Shown here: one piece after another, positions 1 to 7,461 of the stretch
How the letters are laid out: each line of letters starts with the position of its first letter
Position numbering within the stretch: position 1 is the first letter of the stretch
Assembly (NCBI RefSeq): GCF_900101175.1
Contig: NZ_FNFQ01000004.1
Coordinates: 186,001-250,000, forward strand
Direction of reading: 5' to 3'
DNA: 64,000 nucleotides
Origin: Stenotrophomonas pavanii
GTDB taxonomy: Bacteria; Pseudomonadota; Gammaproteobacteria; Xanthomonadales; Xanthomonadaceae
The notes under the pieces: generated by a model
The model's database searches: none
The model's input: the letters and a program-made list of their open reading frames with translations, nothing else
Told to the model about the DNA's origin: nothing
Translations under genes and position numbers: made by a program

Positions 1-59
1 AGCAGCCCAACGTGCGTGCGGTGGAGAAGCGCCGGTGGCGGGAGCGTCTGCACGCGTAG
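1..59 (+). CDS. C-terminal end of an unidentified gene (partial)
   Basis: An open frame enters from the left edge and ends at a TAG at 57-59, giving a basic tail that ends RRWRERLHA. Only about 19 codons are visible, so no family can be named. It could be a chance open frame; the same-strand orientation towards the chloride channel gene and the high-GC codon use are the only support. Confidence 0.3.
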   Translation, partial: QPNVRAVEKRRWRERLHA

Positions 60-182
60 GTATCTGCACACGGCAGGTGCTATCGGCGAGCACCCGCACT
101 TGCGCGTTTCACCGCATCCTGCAAGGCCTGCAGCCACAATAGCCGCTGCCCAACGCAAGCGCTGGCGCGCAGACTGTGCCCC

Positions 183-1523
183 ATGACCGATCTCCATCGC
201 CTCCGCGGCCGCATCACCGCGCTGGTTCTCAGCGAAGCCTGGCGCCGTCGTGCCGCGCTCTGGGGCGGCGCTGTGGCCGTAGCGCTGGTGGCCATCCTGT
301 TCGCCAAGGCCAGCGACGCGGCCTTCCATCTGTTCCAGCGCATCACCGCGCACTCGCCATGGTGGGCCCTGCTGTTAACGCCCGGCATCTTCGCGCTGCT
401 GGCCTGGCTCACGTCCGGTGTGCTGAAACCCACGCGGGGCAGCGGCATTCCGCAGGTCATCGCTGCGTTGGACAAGCCCGATGAGCCCTTCCGGAAGACC
501 AATCTGTCGCCTGCGGTCTCAGCCGGCAAGCTGCTGCTGACCTCGTTTTCGCTGCTCGGTGGCGCGTCCGTTGGCCGCGAGGGCCCGACCGTGCATGTGG
601 GTGCCAGCCTGATGTACCTGTTCGGCCGCTGGTTCGGCTTCAAGGATCCCCGCGAGCTCTCGCATTTCCTGCTGGCCGGGGGTGCAGCGGGCATTGCCGC
701 GGCGTTCAACACGCCGCTGGCCGGTATCGTCTTCGCCATCGAGGAGCTCAGCGGCCGTTTCGAGCATCGGTTCTCCGGCACCCTGCTGACCGCGGTGATT
801 GTCGGCGGCGTGGTGTCGCTGGGCCTGCTCGGCAACTACACCTACTTCGGCCATGTGAGCGCGCGGTTGCCGCTGGGACAGGGCTGGCTGGCGATCCTGC
901 TGTGCGGCGTGGTGGCCGGGTTGCTGGGCGGCCTTTTCGCGCGCGCGGTGCTGGCCAGTGCGGCGGGCCGCCCGCGTTGGCTGGGCCAGCTGCGGCAGCG
1001 GCATCCGGTGCTGCTGGCGGCAGGCTGCGGCCTGGTGGTGGTGGCGCTGGCGTTGACCTTCGGCGACGGCGCGTTCGGTACCGGCTACGAGCAGGCGCGC
1101 AGCCTGGTGCAGGGGCAGGCGATGGTCGGCCACGAGTTCGGGTTGATGAAGCTGCTGGCCAACCTCGCATCGTACGTGGCCGGTATTCCCGGCGGCCTGT
1201 TCTCGCCGGCGTTGGCGGTCGGTGCGGGACTGGGCCACAACCTGGCGGTGCTGATGCCGGGCGTGGATCCGCGTGCGTTCGTGCTGCTGGGCATGTGTGC
1301 CTACCTGACCGGCGTCACCCAGGCACCGCTGACCTCGGCAGTGATCTCGCTGGAGCTGACCGATAGTGGTGATCTGCTGCTGCCGATCCTGGCCACGGTG
1401 CTGATCGCGCGGGGCGTGTCCGGGCTGGTATGCCGGGTGCCGATCTACCGTGGGCTGGCGGAGGTGTTGCTGGCGTCGGCCGTTGCATCAACCGGGCCTG
1501 TGCAGGGCGAACGCCCTTCCTGA
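183..1523 (+). CDS. ClC-family chloride channel / H+-Cl- antiporter
   Basis: This 446-residue integral membrane protein carries the ClC anion-selectivity motifs: GSGIPQ (about residues 85-90), GREGP with the gating glutamate (about 130-134), and GIPGGLFSPALAVGAG in the second half. The length and the many hydrophobic segments match bacterial ClC proteins, which exchange chloride for protons and help in acid stress. The ATG at 183 leads directly into the conserved N-terminal helix. Codon use is typical high-GC host. The gene ends about 90 bp before comF on the same strand. Whether it works as a channel or exchanger cannot be read from sequence. Confidence 0.93.
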   Translation: MTDLHRLRGRITALVLSEAWRRRAALWGGAVAVALVAILFAKASDAAFHLFQRITAHSPWWALLLTPGIFALLAWLTSGVLKPTRGSGIPQVIAALDKPDEPFRKTNLSPAVSAGKLLLTSFSLLGGASVGREGPTVHVGASLMYLFGRWFGFKDPRELSHFLLAGGAAGIAAAFNTPLAGIVFAIEELSGRFEHRFSGTLLTAVIVGGVVSLGLLGNYTYFGHVSARLPLGQGWLAILLCGVVAGLLGGLFARAVLASAAGRPRWLGQLRQRHPVLLAAGCGLVVVALALTFGDGAFGTGYEQARSLVQGQAMVGHEFGLMKLLANLASYVAGIPGGLFSPALAVGAGLGHNLAVLMPGVDPRAFVLLGMCAYLTGVTQAPLTSAVISLELTDSGDLLLPILATVLIARGVSGLVCRVPIYRGLAEVLLASAVASTGPVQGERPS

Positions 1524-1615
1524 TCGGTAGCACCCTCCGCTGTTGCGGGCAGCCCCGACACTGCCATCGGTCCTTCGCCGATGGCCGCACGGGGGGGCGC
1601 GATGAAGCATGGGGG

Positions 1616-1881
1616 ATGCGTATTGATCTCCTGCATTCGGCAACCCGTGTCTCCCGCGCACTGTTGGGCATCCTGCTGCCACTCCGCTGCCTGGTCTGCG
1701 GCGATCCGGGCCATGATGATCTCGATCTGTGCCGCGCCTGCCTTGCCGAACTGCCCTGGGCCGGTCGTGCCTGCCTGCGTTGTGCGCTGCCGTTGCCGGA
1801 CGCGGCCCTGATCGTCTGCGGCAGCTGCCGCGAGGAAGCACCGCCGCAGAGGGCCACGCATGCCAGCCTGCTGTACCTGCC
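1616..1881 (+). pseudogene. comF: comF, 5' half, interrupted by the Tn7-like element
   Basis: ComF-family proteins pair an N-terminal zinc-binding segment with a phosphoribosyltransferase fold and are needed for DNA uptake in natural competence. This fragment starts at the ATG at 1616 and encodes the cysteine-rich N-terminus (CLVCG, CRAC, CLRC, CGSC pairs within the first about 75 residues). The host frame ends after the TACCTGCC at 1874-1881, where transposon DNA begins; in place, translation runs on to a stop at 1943-1945. The rest of the gene is at 26925-27354. Joining the pieces gives 266+430=696 nt, an exact 231-codon gene plus stop, in the normal size range for ComF. The split protein is expected to be non-functional. 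Confidence 0.93.
1877..1881. repeat. Left target-site duplication (CTGCC)
   Basis: CTGCC lies directly before the transposon left end and is repeated at 26920-26924 directly after the right end. Five-base duplications are typical of Tn7-family transposition. Keeping one copy restores the comF reading frame exactly. Confidence 0.92.
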
Positions 1882-1936
1882 TACGCACGTTAGAAATGAT
1901 TGGCGGCAGAATTCCACAATGTTTGTCGCTGATCTC
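1882..1936 (+). repeat. Transposon left end: terminal repeat and two subterminal repeats
   Basis: The outermost bases TACGCACGT mirror TATGCACGT at the right end. Two related about 21-bp blocks follow, at 1893-1914 (core ATTGGCGGCAGAATTC) and 1916-1936 (core TTTGTCGCTGAT). They resemble blocks at the right end (26848-26868, 26888-26908) with a shared TTGTCGC-like core. In the Tn7 family such arrays are TnsB-binding sites; that role is inferred here. Confidence 0.75.
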
Positions 1937-2025
1937 TTCCGATAGTTGCGGTAGAGTCCAAAAGCTACGTGCCACTCAATTCTAGCTGAGGTACACCTTT
2001 GGAGCGTTGCGTCGCATACTTGGTC

Positions 2026-2595
2026 CTATATCGGACGCTCTGTGTTCCAGGCGCAGATGAAATCCTCCTGCTCACGTGTCTCGATCGCACCAGGTCGAAC
2101 CTGACGGACTAGGTCCATGGCCTGCATGCCAGTCGCAGCCATCCCCGTTTCCAGTAGCAACATACAAGCAATGGTGCCAGCTCTCCCGAGTCCGCCCTTG
2201 CAATGCACCACAACTCGACGTCCACCCAGAAGCTCCTGACAGAGTGCTGGGCCAAGTACCTGCCATTCCTTCAGGAAGATCCTGTCGGGAGCTGCACCAT
2301 CCACAATTGGAAGCCCATACCATGCGATGCCTAGAGCTGTTGCTCGTTGAGGCAGTTCCACGATCCTGAGCTCATCGAATTCCCACGGCTCAATGAGGGA
2401 AATCAGGTGTGTGGCCCCCCATCTGTGAATCGCGCGTAGATCCACGTTGAGATCGCGGTTCCATGTTCCCGTCATGGCCGCCTTCTGATGCTTCCCCGGT
2501 GCGAATGTCACGCCTATCGCGCCGCCATTACTTCCTACAGCGAGCGTAGCGACATGTAGCGGATGGGAGAGGCTAGTTCTAAACATGTACGGCAC
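2026..2595 (-). CDS. CDKN3-like protein-tyrosine / dual-specificity phosphatase
   Basis: The 189-residue protein carries the phosphatase signature HCKGGLGRAG with nucleophile Cys132 and phosphate-binding Arg138 (C-x5-R), after a region that resembles the cyclin-dependent kinase inhibitor 3 family (AIGVTFAPGKH near residue 27, D-L-x-x-I-x-x-W-G-A near 52). It should hydrolyse phosphotyrosine or a related phosphoester in the cytoplasm; the substrate is unknown. It is the first gene inside the transposon left end and diverges from the HAD phosphatase gene at 2873. Codon use is less GC-rich than in the host genes. An in-frame ATG at 2586 is an alternative start. Confidence 0.85.
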   Translation of the reverse strand: MPYMFRTSLSHPLHVATLAVGSNGGAIGVTFAPGKHQKAAMTGTWNRDLNVDLRAIHRWGATHLISLIEPWEFDELRIVELPQRATALGIAWYGLPIVDGAAPDRIFLKEWQVLGPALCQELLGGRRVVVHCKGGLGRAGTIACMLLLETGMAATGMQAMDLVRQVRPGAIETREQEDFICAWNTERPI

Positions 2596-2872
2596 CCTCG
2601 TCGCGGGAAGAAAGAGAGCCGTGATGCAAGCGGGCGATGCAAGGCTTGCTGCGTTGATCCGTCAGGTCTGGCATTGTCTCTCGCCAGAGTGGATCGCTGG
2701 GACACGGCTTGGTTAAGGTGGTCCCTTTGCGAGCTACATGCAAGAAGTACCAGTTGGCTCACGCGATGTGCGTACCAGCAAGAACAGAATTGCGTACCAG
2801 TAGGCTCACGATATGGACAGTGAGTGACCTCGGGAGCAAGGTATACGGATGCACCCTTAGCAGAGGCAGAAA

Positions 2873-3355
2873 ATGAAGCCGACCATCTTGGCGTTAGACC
2901 TCGAAGGAACGCTTATCTCCAACGCGATCAGCCAGATTCCAAGGCCAGGCCTCCATCAGTTCTTGGAAGATGTTCAATCGCAATTCAGTCAGTTGATGAT
3001 GTTCACAACTGTGTCGGAGGAGCGCTTTCGGAGCATTGCCAATCTACTGCGTCGGGAGGGCAGTGCCCCCGATTGGTTCGCAGGTCTGCACTACGTTCAC
3101 TGGACGGGAAAGACAAAGGACCTCCGTCTTGTAACACCTTGCCTGGGCGAGGCGTTGCTGCTCGATGATCATGGTCCGTACGTACACCCTGGACAAGAGC
3201 ATCTCTGGGTTCAGATTCCGCTGTTTGGATCTCCCTATTCGCCTGACGACGATGGTTTCAGCATTGCACGTCGACGATTGGTCGAACGGACCAGAACGGA
3301 AAACACCTTGGCGCCGCCCCATCAGAAGGGGTCAGCTCGGCCAGGCGGGTACTAA
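2873..3355 (+). CDS. HAD-superfamily phosphatase-like protein (NIF/CTD-phosphatase type)
   Basis: This 160-residue protein begins with a HAD motif I variant, LALDLEGTLI. Asp9 is the expected nucleophile, but the second acidic position is Glu11 instead of the usual Asp. A threonine motif (MFTTVSEE, about 43-50), a Lys-rich WTGKTKD segment (about 78-83) and the acidic motif LLLDDH (95-100) follow in the right order. The fold is therefore convincing, but D-x-E could alter or weaken phosphatase activity. It lies next to a divergent tyrosine-phosphatase gene, suggesting a two-phosphatase cargo module of unknown purpose. Start chosen at the ATG that places motif I at the N-terminus. Confidence 0.72.
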   Translation: MKPTILALDLEGTLISNAISQIPRPGLHQFLEDVQSQFSQLMMFTTVSEERFRSIANLLRREGSAPDWFAGLHYVHWTGKTKDLRLVTPCLGEALLLDDHGPYVHPGQEHLWVQIPLFGSPYSPDDDGFSIARRRLVERTRTENTLAPPHQKGSARPGGY

Positions 3356-3397
3356 CAGGGAGTAACACGGCTTAGGAGCACCCATGAGAACGGTACA

Positions 3398-3790
3398 ATG
3401 AGAAGGCCCAATGAAAGAAGCGCGGCCGGCATTGCGGCGCCAGCTCTGCGGGCGTTCATGGAAATTGCAGAAGCTTGGAATCTAACCCATCAAGAACAAG
3501 CGGGTATTCTTGGAGTACCTGTGAGCGTCGCGCAGGCACGATTGGAGGCGTTCGAGGTGAATGACCTCCTGCCTGAGACGCTAGAACGGATCAGTTATCT
3601 GCTCGGTATCTATCGTGCGTTGCACACGTTGTTCCCTAATGAGCAGCAAGCAAACACTTGGGTACGCCGTCCAAACACCGGTGCTCCTTTCAACGGAGAC
3701 ACAGCGTTACGCTTGATGTGTGCGGGTCGGATCGGCGAACTTGCCACTGTTCGTGAGTACCTGGAGGCTCAAGGGATTTCCGCCCCCTGA
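3398..3790 (+). CDS. DUF2384 (Xre/MbcA/ParS toxin-binding) antitoxin-like protein
   Basis: The 130-residue protein has an N-terminal helical DNA-binding-like region and a C-terminal block ending LRLMCAGRIGELATVREYL (about 107-125), the pattern of the DUF2384 toxin-binding domain of MbcA/ParS/Xre antitoxins. These normally neutralise RES-domain toxins encoded just downstream. Here no RES gene follows: 3791-4008 has no convincing gene on the + strand. A RES-domain gene is present in the same transposon but 9 kb away (12762). It is either an orphan antitoxin or part of a pair split by rearrangement. Start at ATG 3398, 42 bp after the HAD gene, so the two may be co-transcribed. Confidence 0.75.
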   Translation: MRRPNERSAAGIAAPALRAFMEIAEAWNLTHQEQAGILGVPVSVAQARLEAFEVNDLLPETLERISYLLGIYRALHTLFPNEQQANTWVRRPNTGAPFNGDTALRLMCAGRIGELATVREYLEAQGISAP

Positions 3791-4008
3791 AATTTCCTAC
3801 ATCAGCCTACAGAACGGACGCTGGAGAAGTAGACACAAAACCGGCCCTCTTCTTGCCTTTCCGAACTCCTTCTAAGCAGCGTTCCGATCTCGGGCAGGGT
3901 CTGACGAGAGCGGACGCCGAACATAAGGACAGTGCGCTCGCGATGAGGTCACCAAGTGAAGAATGTGCAGCACTCATCGTGCCGATCAAGTTTGGGTGGT
4001 CATGTCAT

Positions 4009-4986
4009 CTACCATCTTTCGCTGATGATCTGCCGCAGTCGGCCAAGCTCAGCGAGCGTGGCGTGACGGCGTCTACAGAGATAGAGCGAAATGGGATCAA
4101 CCTGAGTGGTATGCGGACTCAACCTCGCTGGGCAGCGATTCCAGATCTCAATTTCGGCGAATGAACCTGCGTCATAAGGTGACAGACCACTGCCCATTGA
4201 CCGCAGAAAACGTTGGTGTATTGCAAGGTGACGCGGATGCTCGTCTTGGCTGCACTCCCTCCAAGAGAGAGCGGCCTCACCGGCGACGCGCATCTGTCCG
4301 AGGCGCGCCGCGGAGCGCGTGGGAACACGTAGAACTTCGATGACCGGAGTCGACAGCATTGGCTCCACTCTCGCCCAAGTGACACTGCACTCATCCATCT
4401 CGACATGAGACCTTGCTCTGATGCGATCTACTGCGCCAACTCCGGCAAGAACTAGCTCGTGGCTGACACAGCGGAGCTGCTTCAGCGGAATTGCGAGTTC
4501 GGCTAACGTCCCGGAAATCTCATAGCGGCACTTGCCGTTGTTGAGCGCATGAGTAAGCACGGCCTGTGTCGCGACCGACAGCTTGGCACTGGGAAGGGGG
4601 GCGGGAGTTCTTGCGGCAGTGTTGACGCTCAGATTTGGGATGAAGATCTCTCGATCTATGATTATGTAGGACAGTCCGGCGGACATCAATGCCACCCGCT
4701 CCGCGGTCACAAGATTCTCAGCTGAGACGGTCACTATGTCGTACAGCCCTGATGTTCGGTAGGCCAGGTGCATGGCTACTATCCAGTCCAACTTGTGCCC
4801 ACCGCGCGAGCAGGCTAGGAGTACGCGCATTCCGCGCATCTCAAACTCGAGGAAGCTGAAGCTCTTACTGAGGATCTCGTCCTGATCCAATGAATGGATT
4901 GAAGGCTTGGAAAATTCACTAATCTCACCGATCCTTGCAAGTGCTGAGAAGGCACGCTTCGAGATGCTGCTCGGAAGGTGGGGCAT
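4009..4986 (-). CDS. Unknown protein, fourth gene of the tns operon
   Basis: The gene lies 63 bp downstream of tniQ on the same strand, as the last gene of the tnsAB-tnsC-tniQ run. The 325-residue product shows no domain I can name with certainty. Residues about 140-185 (ATQAVLTHAL... LAELAIPLKQLRCVSHELVLAGVG) read like a winged-helix DNA-binding unit, and an N-terminal half with a Ser-Arg-Gly-Gly-His-Lys-Leu-Asp segment (about 59-66) precedes it. In the Tn7 group genes at this position often encode target-selection or regulatory factors (TnsD, TnsE, TnsF are examples of different origin), so a role in choosing comF or regulating transposition is possible but is inference. A cargo gene that happens to be co-oriented is the alternative. 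Confidence 0.65.
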   Translation of the reverse strand: MPHLPSSISKRAFSALARIGEISEFSKPSIHSLDQDEILSKSFSFLEFEMRGMRVLLACSRGGHKLDWIVAMHLAYRTSGLYDIVTVSAENLVTAERVALMSAGLSYIIIDREIFIPNLSVNTAARTPAPLPSAKLSVATQAVLTHALNNGKCRYEISGTLAELAIPLKQLRCVSHELVLAGVGAVDRIRARSHVEMDECSVTWARVEPMLSTPVIEVLRVPTRSAARLGQMRVAGEAALSWRECSQDEHPRHLAIHQRFLRSMGSGLSPYDAGSFAEIEIWNRCPARLSPHTTQVDPISLYLCRRRHATLAELGRLRQIISERW

Positions 4987-5049
4987 GCTTTCTACTCCAT
5001 TGAGCCTTGTTGGACTAAGGATGGGGTCAGTGCGCTAAGGTTCGGCAGT

Positions 5050-6345
5050 CTAAGGAGTTCGGGCGGTGCGCCTCCGCCTACATTGACGAAGCAGCGTGCA
5101 GGCTGATCCGTGGCTCATGTCGAGCTCGTCCTCGAGCATGCTCCGCACTTCTCCATCGGTGAGGTATGGGAGTTTCCCTTCTAGCTCAAGACGCTCAATT
5201 AGCGCCATGCCCGTCTCTCGCCGTAGCATCAGTTGCGCCTGTCGTCTAACTTTCCCTACGTAGCTCTGAGCAAGGTCTGGGAACTCAAGTCGGAACGAGA
5301 AGCTGCGCAGGTGAAACAGTGTAGAGATCTCAGCGAGTGTTGGGATGCGGATTCCATCAGGGGCAGCAAGTCCCCTCTCCATTAGTGCGCGAACGTCATC
5401 AATGATCTCGTTGTAACTACGCCCTTCGAAGGGAACCCCTTTGCCTGGGCAGGCCAGAGCCAGTCCGAAGGAGGCTTTTGCAGCAAGCTCAGGCTCAGTC
5501 GCAAGCTGCACGATCGAGACTTGGTGTCGCACGGAAATATCGATCAAGTTGCTCAAAGTCGAGGAGTTCTTCACTCCCCGAGAAGAAACTTTCTCCTTCA
5601 TCTTGCGCCTATCAATTCGGTGTAAAGGTACACACATCGCATTCAACGTGCGATAGAACCGGGGGACAACATCGGGGGCGATACTGGAGATGTCTCCGGA
5701 TGCAATAGCGGAAACCAGCTCTACGCACTCCTGCTCTCCGTAGTGGGGATGCAAGTCCGGCTGGATGAGACTTCTATCACCAACGAGAAACGAACTGCAT
5801 GAGTAGCAATGGTCAAGGCCGAGCCTCATGTTGTGGTACTTCTGAGGCTGGAAGCAGGATGGGCAGCTGGCGCGAAGCCGCACCCGATGGAATGGACATC
5901 TTTCGATGTAGCTGATGCTCCAGATCAGCCGGTCATGTGCACCGATATGGTGCCTGGCATCTTCCAACAAGCACATCTCGCACCAGGTGCGTAGACGCGC
6001 GATGTTCTTTGTTCCAGCACGCACGCTCCGGCTCGTCCTGGGGAGGTGTGACGGAAGCGCGAACAACGTGAGCCTGCTGAGGTCGGTTCTGCCAAGTCCC
6101 CGTTCCAGGAGATCCGAAACTCCCCTTACCCATTGACCTGTGCCATTGAGCCCATTGCCCGTGTAAAGCCTGGACTCGCCGTCGGCGGCGGCACCTGGAT
6201 TGAAGGCGCCCCGCAGCGCTCGTAGGAGCTGCGAGCTGCCGTATCCGTGAAGAATCGCCACTCGTGAGTAGAAGGACGAGAGCGACTCGGTCTCCACAGT
6301 TCCAAACGATAGGGGTTGGACAGGTAGCAAGAAGGTGTTCATCAA
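5050..6345 (-). CDS. tniQ: TniQ/TnsD-family target-selection protein
   Basis: The 431-residue protein has the TniQ arrangement: an N-terminal region with LSSFYSRVA (about 22-30), then a zinc-binding cysteine cluster with Cys122/Cys125, Cys150/His153, Cys161/Cys164 and Cys180/Cys183, then a helical C-terminal half with a basic tail. TniQ-family proteins link DNA-target recognition to the TnsC ATPase; Tn7 TnsD binds attTn7 itself. At 431 aa it is longer than the minimal TniQ of CRISPR-associated transposons and nearer to TnsD, so it may recognise the comF target directly. It starts directly after the tnsC stop (6346), so the genes are translationally coupled. No CRISPR array or cas gene is nearby. 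Confidence 0.88.
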   Translation of the reverse strand: MMNTFLLPVQPLSFGTVETESLSSFYSRVAILHGYGSSQLLRALRGAFNPGAAADGESRLYTGNGLNGTGQWVRGVSDLLERGLGRTDLSRLTLFALPSHLPRTSRSVRAGTKNIARLRTWCEMCLLEDARHHIGAHDRLIWSISYIERCPFHRVRLRASCPSCFQPQKYHNMRLGLDHCYSCSSFLVGDRSLIQPDLHPHYGEQECVELVSAIASGDISSIAPDVVPRFYRTLNAMCVPLHRIDRRKMKEKVSSRGVKNSSTLSNLIDISVRHQVSIVQLATEPELAAKASFGLALACPGKGVPFEGRSYNEIIDDVRALMERGLAAPDGIRIPTLAEISTLFHLRSFSFRLEFPDLAQSYVGKVRRQAQLMLRRETGMALIERLELEGKLPYLTDGEVRSMLEDELDMSHGSACTLLRQCRRRRTARTP

Positions 6346-7461
6346 TCAGCCTCCTGGAACTCGTGCAGGCTTTCGCTGGAATGGACGACTGCCGGCGGGT
6401 CGATTCTTACGTGCTTGGCTGGTGCTGCTCTTCGTGCCCTCAGTGCGCTCTGAGGAGCGGCCGCCCTCGCGGTTTGAGTCGATGTGAGGTGCTCCGGGCG
6501 TGATCACATCCGAAACCTGAGCAAGGGCGGCCTTGCCAAGCTCGATGTCCTTCGCAATCGTGGACCATTCGGCCTGCACCGGCTTGACTGCGCGAATCAT
6601 CTTAGCGGTGATGCTTTCGTTACAGGCGGCTGCGTACGCAATCACCTGCTGGAGACGTTTGTCCAGAACACCAATGCACCCATGGCATTGGATGTAGAGC
6701 TCGCGACTGCAGGATCTCAGTGCGCCACCCTCGCCGATGCCATGGGGGTTGGCCTTTTCGATAGCTTTGATGATGCTCTGCCAAGCGCCATAGTCAGCCT
6801 CGCCCTCATAGGGGGCCAAATGGACAATCGTAACTCTCGCTGCCAGGTGTGCTCTGTGGGCTAGCAGTGGACCAAGTAGCTCATATCCCCCGGTGAGGAC
6901 GAGGTTCTGTCCCGGCCCTGACAGTACTTTCAGGGCCTCCAGAAGCGTGGCTCCGAACTCTTCGTTCTTCGTGCGTGCAATGCTCTGTGCGTCATCCAGC
7001 AGTACGAACTCGATCCTGCTGATGGAGAACAGGTTCCTGAGCAGCTTTAGGTGGTCGGCCTCAGTCTTGGATCCAGCACTTCCGCGATGGCGCGACTGCT
7101 CTAGCTTCACCGGATCGTAAAGAGGATGGCGAGCATCGCCGAGCAGCATCTGAATCACGTACTTCGGCGTTACGCGAGAATCATTAGAAGGCAGGACGAA
7201 AGCGCCAATGATGGGTGTTGACTCTGGCTTTGCCGCTTTGAAGACAACCTCTCGGAGATGCTTGGCTAGCCTCAGGAGAAGAAGAGACTTCCCGCAGTTT
7301 GATGGGCCAATGATCGCAATGATATTTCCTCCGCCGATGTTCTCGCAGAATGTTCTAAGGAATACCTCCGTCGCTATGAAGTTGCGATGCCCGACAACTC
7401 CGATGAGTCTTGGCGTGATGCGATCAAGATCGCGCTCGAATGACGTTGGCTCTGCCGTCAT
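6346..7461 (-). CDS. tnsC: TnsC/TniB-type AAA+ ATPase, transposition regulator
   Basis: The 371-residue protein has a Walker A motif GPSNCGKS (52-59) and a Walker B motif FVLLDDAQ (153-160), as in the TniB/TnsC ATPases that polymerise on target DNA, mediate between TniQ and the transposase and impose target immunity. Its ATG overlaps the tnsAB stop (ATGA, 7458-7461), and tniQ follows with no gap, which supports a single operon. The C-terminal about 60 residues are basic and low in complexity, and may bind DNA. TnsC of Tn7 is about 555 aa; this is closer to the smaller TniB/TnsC forms. Confidence 0.92.
   Translation of the reverse strand: MTAEPTSFERDLDRITPRLIGVVGHRNFIATEVFLRTFCENIGGGNIIAIIGPSNCGKSLLLLRLAKHLREVVFKAAKPESTPIIGAFVLPSNDSRVTPKYVIQMLLGDARHPLYDPVKLEQSRHRGSAGSKTEADHLKLLRNLFSISRIEFVLLDDAQSIARTKNEEFGATLLEALKVLSGPGQNLVLTGGYELLGPLLAHRAHLAARVTIVHLAPYEGEADYGAWQSIIKAIEKANPHGIGEGGALRSCSRELYIQCHGCIGVLDKRLQQVIAYAAACNESITAKMIRAVKPVQAEWSTIAKDIELGKAALAQVSDVITPGAPHIDSNREGGRSSERTEGTKSSTSQARKNRPAGSRPFQRKPARVPGG

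Noticed and set aside
3853-4343. Small + strand frames opposite the fourth tns gene as a RES toxin for the DUF2384 antitoxin
   Set aside because: No RES motifs; they are short frames overlapping the well-formed minus-strand gene.
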